Shown in pieces: positions 1-11,125 of a DNA stretch of 64,000 nucleotides. Made by a program: the position numbers and the translations under genes. How positions within the stretch are numbered: the stretch's first letter is position 1; the number at the start of each line of letters is the position of its first letter. Under the pieces are notes generated by a model. The model worked only from the letters and a program-made list of their open reading frames with translations. It searched no databases and was not told where the DNA came from. Location: contig JAQSEB010000177.1 of assembly GCA_030063045.1 (NCBI GenBank), positions 62,001 to 126,000 on the forward strand. The letters are read 5' to 3'. Source of the DNA: Pratylenchus scribneri (Eukaryota > Nematoda > Chromadorea > Rhabditida > Pratylenchidae).

Positions 1-735
1 GCCTCGACAAAGGATTTTTGGCCAAAGGCTCATTTTACGAGTGAAAGATGTATGTAGTATGTACCTTTATTTTTCCCGAAGGAAAATTAGAGAAAAAGAA
101 ATTCTCTGCCTTCAATCATTACAGCTTATTTGGCCATAGAAAATCAATAGAGGCACACTCGGGATCGCAACATCGTACTGCCTTTCCCTTTTTGGAGCAT
201 TGATGAGGGCACCCAGTGCAGCATCGATAAAGGATTTTTGGCCAAAGGCTCAACCTGAGGAAGATGCTCGGTACCCTTATTTTTCCCGTATGAAAAACAG
301 AGAAAAAGAAATTCTCTACCTTCAATCAATACATACTAATTTGGTCATAGAAAATCAATAGGGGCACTCTCGGGATCGCAACATCGTACTGCCTTTCCCT
401 TTTTGGCGACACCCAGTGCAGCCTCGACAAAGGATTTTTGGCCAAAGGCTCAACCTGAGGAAGATGCTCGGTACCCTTATTTTTCAATTATGAAAATTAG
501 AGAAAAAGAAATTCTCTACCTTCAATCAATACAGCTGATTTGACCATAGAAAATCAATAGGGGCATTTTCGAGAGATATCGCATCGAGAGATATCGCAAC
601 ATCGTATTGCCTTTCCCTCTTTGGGGGGCATTGATGAAGGCACCCAGGACCCAGCATGGCCAAAGGCCCAACCCATGAAAGATGATCGGTGCCTGGTACC
701 CAGCTGCAAATATTCCCCATTTTCCCTGCAAAGTC
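1..735. repeat. Degenerate tandem repeat, ~200-220 bp unit, about 3.5 copies
   Basis: Units begin near 1, 221, 421 and 643. Each starts with a block reading GCMTCGAYAAAGG followed by TTTTTGGCCAAAGGCTCA, then a GGTACC-TTATTTTTC segment and a run ending ATTCTCTRCCTTCAATCA. The first unit is cut by the window edge, so the array may extend to the left. No coding potential is supported; the open frames here are in-phase shadows of the repeat. The stretch 736-955 shows nothing recognisable before the first exon of the next gene. Confidence 0.75.
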
Positions 736-955
736 ATCAAAATACCTAAAATTGAAGCGATGCGGTTTGACCAGCAGCAGCAGAAGTGAACCGCAAGCCC
801 CAGGAAAACGCTGGCCGCATCCTTTTAAGGGCACAACAATGAGGGTAAATTTGCCCAAAAACAATTCATTCCTTCAAAACACTGAAACCGAATACTGGCT
901 GCTGATTTATCGAAATTCTTCACTTTCATTGTGAACATTTAAAAATCCGCGAGGA

Positions 956-2823
956 ATGTTGCCTAAATTCACCAACATTCTCGCTATATTCGGATTGCTT
1001 CTGGCAATTTTTACAGGTATATTTTGTGGATCTGATATTTAAAACAATGGTCTCTCATAGAAAAAGGTGACAGCAAATGGGATTCCGCGGATTTTCTAAT
1101 TTGGCTCGGAAATGGGGATTGAGTAGGAATGATTGGAGATGGATCACGATAAGATACAATAGGGGATATCGTTCTGGGATCAAAATTAGATTGGGGAGTT
1201 CTTGGTCGAAGCCGGCCAGCCATGGGACTAGAGGAGGCATGGATGCTGGATTAAGATCGTTTTAATATATTGGGCTCCAACCCATTTATATGCTGGGAGA
1301 GACCCTTAAGCCGGAATTGGACCAAATTGCAACAACTGTATAGTATATTGAGAATACCATTTGAATAGGCGAGGGGGAAATGCCGAGGTGATCGGTAGGA
1401 ATGCCAATTTGGTTTTAAGTGAAAATTGGAAAGCTGACCGGCATTTGAAAAAGGAACAATAATGGGTGAAGGGGGGGGGAAAGGATGGCGAAAGAAATTT
1501 CCAGTTTCCACACCCAATCACAAAATTCACTAAAGCGACACCATACCCCCCCTCTGGGAAGAAGAAGACCATAGACCAGTCCACGAATGCTTTGCAGGAT
1601 GAAAAAGGCGATATATATTGATACCCGAAGGCAAAATAATTCATCTTACCGAATGCAAAATCTAGGAGAAAGAAAAGATGGACCGAGGGTACTTATTTGG
1701 TTTACATCCCCTTTTTTGTAAAGGAAGGTCCCCCTTTGATTTGTCATATTTTGGGTTAGGGTCTATCAGGGGTAGGTTAGGGATAGGATGGGGTAAGAAT
1801 AAGAATCATCGTAGATGTATCCCAAACCCAAACCCTAACCAAAACCCTAAAACCAAAGTGGGGGATCCTTCGAGATTGGGTGATAGTAGGGGAATTTTTT
1901 GTTTTGGCATTTAAGAGTTCTGAAACGTAAGATCTCGGCAAAATCGGGCTAGAATGAAATTTTTGCCTTAAATTTGATGAGTCAATAATAAATTTTATTT
2001 TTTTTTTCTGTATAAATTTTTTTAAAGAAGTCATTAATTTTGTAGTTTCAATCGCAGGAGGACAGTCGCATAAACCCGAACAGGAACATGAAAAAAGCGA
2101 TAAAAATGTAACGGATAAAAATGAAGTAAAATTGGCGGATTTTTGGAATGAAGCAACTCCCGAAATAATCAGCTATTTTGTCAGAGGAAAATTAATCCAC
2201 CAAAACCTTTTTACATATGTGAAATTTTTGAAGGAATTGGAAGGTAAATTTGAAATAAATTCTCAATTTGAAAAAAAATAAATTTTAAAAAAAATTTAAT
2301 TCATTATCATTTAAAAAATGGGTAGTAAAATTATAAGCATTTTTTATTTACATAAGATAAAATACTAAATTCTTAATATGGAAAATTTAATTTTCAATAA
2401 ATTACATTTTTTCCTTTATTTATTTCATTGTCAATTAAATAAATTCTTTTAGAATTCATTAAAGCAAGTAAATTGGCTAATAAATTGCATGAAGAAAACA
2501 AATTGCCCGAAACAAACAAATTACATGAAATTGTCAAAAAACATACCGAAATCATACATAAAGTTGAAGAAAAAATTAACAAGGAAATTGGGCTCGAAAA
2601 GCAACGCAAAGTCTCTGCGAACAGGGAATTCATTGAAATTTACATAAAAGTGCAATTGTCAAAGACAATTCGCGAACAAAGGTCGAAAATCCTCTCAGAA
2701 GTGAAACATGCAGAAGCAGTGGAAGCCAAAAAATCACCACAAGAGGATAAAAAGAAAGAAAAACATGCTACTGCTGTTGACAAAATAATTCGGGGAATTA
2801 TTATAAGTAAAAAAATAGTCTAA
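956..2823 (+). CDS. Predicted small secreted Lys/Glu-rich protein, 3 exons, ~205 aa
   Basis: Exons 956-1016, 2058-2243 and 2453-2823 join in frame (phase 1 at both junctions) to give 618 nt. The first exon encodes MLPKFTNILAIFGLLLAIFTG, a classic signal peptide: a basic residue, then a hydrophobic core. The mature part is strongly charged. It contains a segment FWNEATPEIISYF and then Lys/Glu/His-rich, probably helical sequence with repeated LANKLHEE / ETNKLHE elements. Family knowledge: the size, signal peptide and the 'P-E-I/V ... YF/FF' helix faintly recall nematode SXP/RAL-2 (DUF148) secreted proteins. That is a guess, not a match. Intron 1 (1017-2057) is unusually long and holds telomere-like TTAGGG/CCCTAA-rich sequence in opposed orientation near 1750-1860. 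A phase-1 donor inside exon 3 (after 2806) could instead join this gene to the oxidoreductase downstream. The start was chosen because it is the only ATG opening a signal peptide. Confidence 0.55.
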
Positions 2824-2945
2824 TTACAAATAAGTAGAAAAATTAATTTTTAATAAAATTTATTGATTTGATGAATGACCAAATTCTAAATTAATTCATT
2901 GTAATTATTTAGAATTATTCCACCTCATTAATTTTTTGGCTCTAT

Positions 2946-3296
2946 GATAATGCCGAACGCGACAATTGCGAACGAAACGGTCTGTGGTGCGATGGTAATA
3001 AAACCCGCTATGGCATTAGCATTTTATTAAGCAAAATATTCGCTCAAAATAATAACAAAAGCATTGCCCAATGTTGAATATCCATCGAGTTATGGCCAAA
3101 AAACTGCCAGAAAAATTTAAAACAACGATTTTTGGCCATAATCGCTGAATATTTGACATTTGACAATGTTTTTGATATGATTTTATTTTTAATTTTATGC
3201 CGAGTAAAAGTTAAAAACAATGCCACAACGATTTTAGTAAAATCATCGGCACCAGACCGTTTCGTCCGCAATTGTCGTAATCGCAATATTATTAAC
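2946..3296. mobile_element. Foldback MITE, family A, copy 1
   Basis: The two halves are near reverse complements. The left arm (2958-2992) contains GACAATTGCGAACGAAACGG, and the right arm (3245-3278) is its complement with a few changes. The inner halves (TTATGGCCA and AAAGCATTG motifs) also pair across the whole length. Two relatives lie at 60580-60722 (one arm only) and 62365-62735. No protein is encoded, so this is a non-autonomous element. It sits between the secreted-protein exons and the first recognised exon of oxidoreductase copy A. Confidence 0.7.
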
Positions 3297-3504
3297 ACGA
3301 CTTTTTCCCACTTTATGTCGCTGCGCGCTGACAAACTGGCAATCTTATTAGTAATTGGGGTAATTTGGGCGCAATTTTTGAAAATATCTGGCCCAAGCGA
3401 GCATTAGCAAACTCGATTTGGCATGAACGATTTAATCAAATTTTAATTAAAATCACTTTCTATAAAGAAATTCCCCAAATCTCTCATTCCACTAAAATTT
3501 GCAG

Positions 3505-6500
3505 AACTTACACTTAAGTATGTTTCAAATGGAGTATTTCATCAGAAACTTGATGCTTACAAATTGACATCAATAGAAAGACAAATTGGCAAAGAATTTG
3601 ATGAAATGATAAAAGATCAAGAACATTTGGAAAATGAATTGGCCGATGGGCATTATGATACAATTGTAGTGGGCGGCGGCATCATCGGCAGTGGCATTGG
3701 ATATAAACTTGCATCTAAATACGACAAAAAGACACTGATCTTAGAAAAGGTGGGGGTCAATTGGCGGAACTTATTTAGATTTGGGTACTAGTCAATTAAC
3801 AAGGGGATGGGGGTAAACAGTGCCATGAATTTACGAGGGTGAAAGGCACCCAAAAATTCATTATTCTGCCTCCTCCGATAGTTTAATGAACGAAAAATAG
3901 CACGAGAGGGAATTCTAAACCCTAAAGTCTAAACTAACCTTAAAAACTAACTCTACCCTACCTCTAAACGAAGCGGACTTACTCTAAGCTATACTTTTCT
4001 ACCCTACCCCTTCCCTAAACTTCTATAGGGATTTACTCAAACATTATTGTCATGGCTGTGGCAGGCTTTTCCCCATTCCCTTTTGTGTCCATTTTACCCG
4101 GCCAATTTTCTGGCCAACTTCCCCTTTCAAACTTCTCTTCCCCTCCAATTCCTCTCCCCCGCCTCTTTTGGTCGACATGGCCTTGCCCCGGCCAGACCAG
4201 AGGCTTTTCACATTATTCAATCCACATTCTTTAGAATAGTGTAGTTTAGCTGCCTCAGCGGCTCGGCTTCGGCCGTTGCGGCTGGGTCTTTGCCCAAATC
4301 CTTCCCCATCCTCTCCAATTCCAATATATTTGTAATTGTAGTTTTAATAATGTTGGAATAAATATGATTAGAATGGAATAATAAAAGGGGAATGGGGCTG
4401 GGATTTCATAATTATTTATGTTTAGGGTAAGGTAAGGTTAGTTTCGGGTAGGGCTGGATGGGTTTTAAGGGTAGCGTAGGGTAGGGTTTAGTGTAGGTGT
4501 AGAGTTAGATAAGGTTAAAATAGTTTTATGGTCGGTCTAATCTGTAAACATTCTTTAAGATACCGTGAGGCGTGAGAGGAGGAATATTGAATTTTTGGGT
4601 GCCCCCCCCCCCCCCCACCTTCTTAACTGTTTGACCCCCATTAAATGACTGTTACCTAGTTTTGATTCCTTTAAAAAATTTTTTTGAAAATTTTATAAAT
4701 TTACCGATTTAAATTGTAGGATAACAAATAATAATTTTTCAGGGCAAAAAAGGCCACAAGGATGGGTCATCGCATGGGGGCTCCAGAATATTGCGCCATA
4801 CGCACACTTCTTTAACTTGGCTGCCCATGGCCAAGGATGCTTATAGAGAGTGGAACGAGTTGCAAAAAGAATATGGCAAGCAAATCCTCAGGTTCAGCAA
4901 AAAATTATTGGGGTTTTTAAAATATTATTCCTTAATTTAAAATAAAATTTAAATTTGCCAAAAAAATTTTCATATATTTAATAAAATTATAGAGTAAATG
5001 GAGTAATTACATTGGACTTTGAAAAGAAAATGACTGAAACAAGGGAGGAAATTTTGAAAAAAGAGAATATTGAGTACAAATTGCTTGTTGGCAAAGAAAT
5101 CAGTGAGGAATTTCCGCACCTTAAAAACTACGCCAAGGATCAGAATGAGGCCAAGGTCGAATGGTCTGCAATTTATGAGCCTGGTGGCGTCACACTTTTG
5201 GCCGACAAATGCCTGGAAGCAATTCAGGTGCATTTTTTTGTTCTTTCACTCTTTCTTATAATTAACTTTTTTAAATTTTAATTGGAAAATATTAATTTTA
5301 AACCTTTAAAAATGAAATTACTTTAAATTATTTTTCATAGATTTAATTTTAAAAAATTATTATAAAAGTATAATTCGAACAACTTATAAAAAATTAGAAG
5401 TCGAATTTTTTATATCTACTACAAAATTAGTATTTTTCTTTTCTTATTAACTTTCTTTTTTCCACTAATTTATCAAATTATTTTTTATTTTATAATTATG
5501 GAAAAAATATTTTAAGGAGCAATTTTTGAAAACACATCGCGGAGAAATCAACTTTGAAGAAGAGGTGGTTGGATGGGACGAGAAAAATGATGGCATTTGG
5601 GTTAAAACCAATAAAAGTGAGTTAGAAAAAAATTATTATTTTTTTTCTATATTCCATTATATTTGATTTTTTGTTTTTTTAATACTAATTAGATAAATAA
5701 CAATAAAATAATTCCCTAAATTTTGCCATTTTTCAGACCATCGATACACGGCAAAGAATGTGATATTCGCTGTGGGCGGTTGGCTCTCTAAACAATTCCC
5801 CGATTTGCCCATGAAAACGACGCCATATTTGAAAGGATCCTTGTATTGGGATGTGAAAAAAGAAGAACATCAGGAATATTTTGATCCCAATTTTGAAGCT
5901 GGTTAGTTTCCCAAAAAATTCGTCAGACGGAAATTGCCTAAAGGCAAATAAATTTTCCAATAATTAGACCAAAAAACTCAAATCATTTAAAATAAATGGA
6001 AATTTGCAGCTATAAAATGTACAAAAAAATAATTTGTCTATTCTGAACAGTTTTCGCCACACACGAATTTTTTAGTTTCAATTTCACTTTAGTTGTTAAA
6101 AGTTTAATTTTTATACTTAAACATTTTTGAGTATTTTCGTATTTTTACTCTCAATTTTAACTTGAGAATAGAAAATGGTTCCAAAAACTTTTTTTTTTAT
6201 TTGCACTCAAACTACTATTTATTTATAATAATATTAAATTAAAATAGCTGCTGGTCAACATAAGGAAGATGCGCCAAAGCATCCATCTCCATCCCTTTGC
6301 ATTTGGCCATCACGAGATGATGAGGAGTCGATGTATGCCATTCCGGAAGAGAAAAGTCAAATTAAAGTTTGTTGAATAAATTTGAAGGAATTCAATATTT
6401 TCAAAAAAAAATATTTTTAGTTTTGCACATCCTACGGAAAGGAAATCGAAGATGAAATTAAGCCAAATAAAGAGAGACAAATTCCGGAAGGGACAATCAC

Positions 6501-7292
6501 GCGGCCAAAAGAACACATTACAAAGCATTTGCCTTGGGTTGATGCAGAAAAAGGACCGGCAAAAAATAGTGTTACTTGCATCACAACTGTAAATAAATTT
6601 TAATTTTTATAGGGATTTTTTTGAGTATTCTTATTGAAATTCACAAATTAGCCATATAGATCTTTAAATTTTAGATTTTGGTATTGTGTGGATGGGGACG
6701 AACAAGGCTCATTTCTCCTTTTAACTTTATTTATTTATTTTTTAAATAATACATAAGGCATATAATTAGAGATATGCTAAAAAGAAGAAAGGGTTTGAAA
6801 TTCCTTAAATCTTTTAATAAGCCATGTGAAGCAAAATTAATTTCATGTTAGTCTAGTTTTGTAATTTTTAATTGTTTTCGGCTAGCCGACTGTTCAGTTT
6901 ACTTGGTAACCTATTTTGGCGATTCTTTTTACCAAATTATTATGCTCAAATTAATATAATTTGTATTTCAAATTTATGATTCATAAACTGAAAAATATGC
7001 AAAAAAGGTTATTAAAAATGCTTCTAAGGTAACAAATGATGGCCAATGGATTGTGGACGAACATCCCGAATATCCAGGGAAGGTGTACATTGCCGGCGGA
7101 TTCTGCGGCACCGGCTTCAAATATGCGTTGACGGTTGGCAATTTGCTCGCACAGAAAATGGCCGGTGTTGAGCGCCCAAAATTGCTCGATGATAGCGGCA
7201 CTCACATTGAAATTGATATGATGGACAAATTCAGCTTGAAATTGAAACGGCGTGCTGAAAAGCCCAACACTATGGTGCCAGAAGAAGAATGA
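3505..7292 (+). CDS. Sarcosine oxidase/PIPOX-like FAD oxidoreductase, copy A
   Basis: Eight exons read in one frame: 3505-3749, 4743-4891, 4993-5227, 5517-5616, 5737-5901, 6248-6366, 6421-6588 and 7029-7292. The first carries the FAD Rossmann motif VVGGGIIGSG and ends in LILEK. The second carries HGGSRILRH, the conserved His/Arg region of monomeric sarcosine oxidases. Exons 7-8 give TCITTVTNDGQW, where the Cys matches the position that holds FAD covalently in this family. GGFCGTGFKYA follows as the C-terminal FAD-binding loop. The family oxidises secondary amines such as sarcosine, pipecolate or N-methyl amino acids to the imine, making H2O2; the substrate here is unknown. The C-terminus VPEEE lacks a peroxisomal SKL/AHL-type signal. 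The true N-terminus is unresolved: the first exon needs an upstream phase-1 exon. Copy B (51999-58360, minus) has the same later intron positions. Confidence 0.85.
3803..4643. mobile_element. TIR element in intron 1 of oxidoreductase copy A
   Basis: The left end carries GATGGGGGTAAACAGT and GGCACCCAAAAATTCA. The right end carries their complements around 4589-4640, ending in a C-run (4602-4616). The interior has opposed CCTAA-rich (3918-4015) and TAGGG-rich (4430-4500) stretches, so most of the element folds back on itself. It fills most of the 993-bp intron and has no open reading frame of note. No clear target-site duplication was found. Confidence 0.6.
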
Positions 7293-7403
7293 TGAGGAAG
7301 AGAAGAGTTGGAAGAGATTATTTTCTTATTTCTGAGTTTAAAGAAAGAGAGAAGCAAGATTTACTAACACTCCCGATTTTCATACATATTCATTTGTAGC
7401 CTT

Positions 7404-10400
7404 TTTATTTATTGTTTCGGAATTGTAAAAACATTGTTGGGGAGAATTGTAAAAACATTGTTGGGGAATTGTAAAAACATTGTTTGGAAATTGTAAAACA
7501 TTGTTTGGGAATTAGCAAAAACATTGTTGGGGAATTGTAAAAACATTGTTTGGGAATTGTAAAACATTGTTTGGAAATTGTAAAACATTATTTGGGAAAT
7601 AGCAAAAACATTGTTTGGAAATTGTAAAACATTGTTTGGGAATAAGCAAAAACATTGTTGGGGAATTGTAAAAACATTGTTTGGGAATTGTAAAACATTG
7701 TTTGGAAATTGTAAAACATTGTTTGGGAATTAGCAAAAACATTGTTTGGGAATTGTAAAACATTGTTTGGGAATTGTAAAACATTGTTTGGAATTTGTAA
7801 AACATTGTTTGGAAATTGTAAAACATTGTTTGGGAATTAGCAAAAACATTGTTTGGGAATTGTAAAACATTGTTTGGGAATTGTAAAACATTGTTTGGAA
7901 TTTGTAAAACATTGTTTCGGAATTAGCAAAAACATTGTTTGGGAATTAGCAAAAACATTATTTGGGAATTAGCAAAAACATTGTTTGGGAATTAGCAAAA
8001 ACATTGTTTGGGAATTAGCAAAAACATTGTTTGGGAATTGTAAAACATTGTTTGGGAATTAGCAAAAACATTGTTTGGGAATTAGCAAAAACATTGTTTG
8101 GGAATTGTAAAACATTGTTTGGGAATTGTAAAAACATTGTTTGAGAATTGTAAAACATTGTTTGGGAATTGTAAAAACATTGTTTGAGAATTGTAAAACA
8201 TTGTTTGGGAATTGTAAAAACATTGTTTGGGAATTGTAAAACATTGTTTGGGAATTGTAAAACATTGTTTGGTGGGAATTGTAAAAACGTTGTTTGGGAA
8301 TTGTAAAACATTGTTTGGGAATTGTAAAACATTGTTTGGGAATTGTAAAACATTGTTTGGGAATTGTAAAAACATTGTTTGAGAATTGTAAAACATTGTT
8401 TGGGAATTAGCAAAAACATTGTTTGGGAATTGTAAAACATTGTTTGGGAATTGTAAAAACATTGTTTGGGAATTGTAAAACATTGTTGGGGAATTGTAAA
8501 ACATTGTTGGGGAATTAGCAAAAACAATGTTTGGGAATTGTAAAACATTGTTTCGGAATTAGCAAAAACATTGTTTGAGAATTGTAAAAACATTATTTCG
8601 GATTTGTAAAAACATTGTTGGGGAATTGTAAAAACATTGTTGGGGAATTGTAAAACATTGTTGGGGAATTGTAAAAACATTATTTCGGATTAGTAAAAAC
8701 ATTGTTGGGGAATTGTAAAACATTGTTGGGGAATTGTAAAAACATTATTTCGGATTAGTAAAAACATTGTTGGGGAATTAGCAAAAACATTGTTTGGGAA
8801 TTGTAAAATATTGTTTGGGAATTGTAAAACATTGTTTGGAATTGTAAAAACATTGTTGGGGAATTGTAAAACATAGTTGGGGAATTGTAAAAACATTATT
8901 TCGGATTAGTAAAAACATTGTTGGGGAATTGTAAAACATTGTTTCGGAATTAGCAAAAACATTGTTTGAGAATTGTAAAAACATTATTTCGGATTTGTAA
9001 AAACATTGTTGGGGAATTGTAAAAACATTGTTGGGGAATTGTAAAAACATTATTTCGGATTAGTAAAAACATTGTTGGGGAATTGTAAAACATTGTTGGG
9101 GAATTGTAAAAACATTGTTGGGGAATTGTAAAACATTGTTGGGGAATTGTAAAAACATTATTTCGGATTAGTAAAAACATTGTTGGGGAATTGTAAAACA
9201 TTGTTGGGGAATTGTAAAAACATTATTTCGGATTAGTAAAAACATTGTTGGGGAATTAGCAAAAACATTGTTTGGGAATTGTAAAATATTGTTTGGGAAT
9301 TGTAAAACATTGTTTGGAATTGTAAAAACATTGTTGGGGAATTGTAAAACATAGTTGGGGAATTGTAAAAACATTATTTCGGATTAGTAAAAACATTGTT
9401 GGGGAATTGTAAAACATTGTTGGGGAATTGTAAAAACATTATTTCGGATTAGTAAAAACATTGTTGGGGAATTGTAAAACATTGTTTGGGAATTGTAAAA
9501 TATTGTTTGGGAATTGTAAAACATTGTTTGGAATTGTAAAAACATTGTTGGGGAATTGTAAAACATTGTTGGGGAATTGTAAAAACATTATTTCGGATTA
9601 GTAAAAACATTGTTGGGGAATTGTAAAAACGTTGTTTGGGAATTGTAAAACATTGTTTGGGAATTGTAAAACATTGTTTGGGAATTGTAAAACATTGTTT
9701 GGGAATTGTAAAAACATTGTTTGAGAATTGTAAAACATTGTTTGGGAATTAGCAAAAACATTGTTTGGGAATTGTAAAACATTGTTTGGGAATTGTAAAA
9801 ACATTGTTTGGGAATTGTAAAACATTGTTAGGGAATTGTAAAACATTGTTGGGGAATTAGCAAAAACAATGTTTGGGAATTGTAAAACATTGTTTCGGAA
9901 TTAGCAAAAACATTGTTTGAGAATTGTAAAAACATTATTTCGGATTTGTAAAAACATTGTTGGGGAATTGTAAAAACATTGTTGGGGAATTGTAAAACAT
10001 TGTTGGGGAATTGTAAAAACATTATTTCGGATTAGTAAAAACATTGTTGGGGAATTGTAAAACATTGTTGGGGAATTGTAAAAACATTATTTCGGATTAG
10101 TAAAAACATTGTTGGGGAATTAGCAAAAACATTGTTTGGGAATTGTAAAATATTGTTTGGGAATTGTAAAACATTGTTTGGAATTGTAAAAACATTGTTG
10201 GGGAATTGTAAAACATAGTTGGGGAATTGTAAAAACATTATTTCGGATTAGTAAAAACATTGTTGGGGAATTGTAAAACATTGTTGGGGAATTGTAAAAA
10301 CATTATTTCGGATTAGTAAAAACATTGTTGGGGAATTGTAAAACATTGTTGGGGAATTGTAAAAACATTATTTCGGATTAGTAAAAACATTGTTGGGGAA

Positions 10401-10660
10401 TTGTAAAACATTGTTTGGGAATTGTAAAATATTGTTTGGGAATTGTAAAACATAGTTTGGGAAATTGTAAAAACATTGTTTGGGAATTAGCAAAAACATT
10501 GTTTAGGAATTTTGTAAAACATTGTTTGAGAATTGTAAAAACATTGTTTGGGATTGTAAAAACCTTTTTGGGAAATTGTAAAAAAATCGTTTGGGAACTG
10601 GTAAAAGCATTGTTAGGGATGAGATGTAAACATTATTTGAGAATTACATTTCTTCTTTGA
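7404..10660. repeat. Minisatellite, 21-22 bp unit, ~145-150 copies, with higher-order repeats
   Basis: The basic unit is TTGTAAAACATTGTTTGGGAA, with variants TTAGCAAAAACATTGTTTGG, TTGTAAAAACATTGTTGGGG and TTGTAAAAACATTATTTCGG. Variants are grouped into larger blocks: the 207-bp stretches at 8690-8896, 9168-9374 and 10032-10238 translate identically, showing segmental copying of multi-unit blocks. Divergence rises at the right edge (10440-10660). The array starts about 110 bp after the stop of oxidoreductase copy A and probably lies in or just beyond its 3' untranslated region. Minus-strand open frames rich in NVLQFPN / MFYNSQT words are products of the repeat, not genes. From 10661 to 11125 I see only AT-rich sequence, including an AATAAA on the minus strand at 10956-10951 that would serve the peptidase gene. 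Confidence 0.95.
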
Positions 10661-11125
10661 TGCTGATATTTTATTTTGAAATTCGAATCCAAATTTTCAT
10701 TATTATTTGCTGGAAAGTAAATTTTAAAGCACAAGTACCATAATTTGGCACAAAAGAATACAAGATATCATTGCTTATTAGCCATTTCCCCCAATTTCGA
10801 CTTCCCTATTCCTATACTTTATTTTATCGTATAAATGAAGATTAGGTTTTTTGCAGGCACTTATCTTTACTTCATTTTATAAATTAGAATATACAATACA
10901 CAATTTATGGCGATAGTCGATGAATAGATAATGAATCAACTATTTTATTATTTATTCAATTCAACCAATCGATAAAAAATTATATTTGTTTTCAATGTTG
11001 CTGCCAAATTTTTAAAAAAAAAATTTAAATAAAAATCGAAAAATAATAAATATTTGAATTTTTAAAACAAGGGAAATCCTTTTCGATCATTCAAAATATT
11101 TCATTCAAATTAATTCCTCTTCTCT

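Noticed and set aside
2924..3074. Open frame with paired cysteines after the secreted gene, possibly an extra exon
   Set aside because: It lies mostly in the left arm of a family A MITE and resembles the non-coding copy at 62365.
7512..10238. Many minus-strand frames rich in NVLQFPN and MFYNSQT words
   Set aside because: They are translations of the 21-22 bp minisatellite and switch frame whenever unit length changes from 21 to 22.
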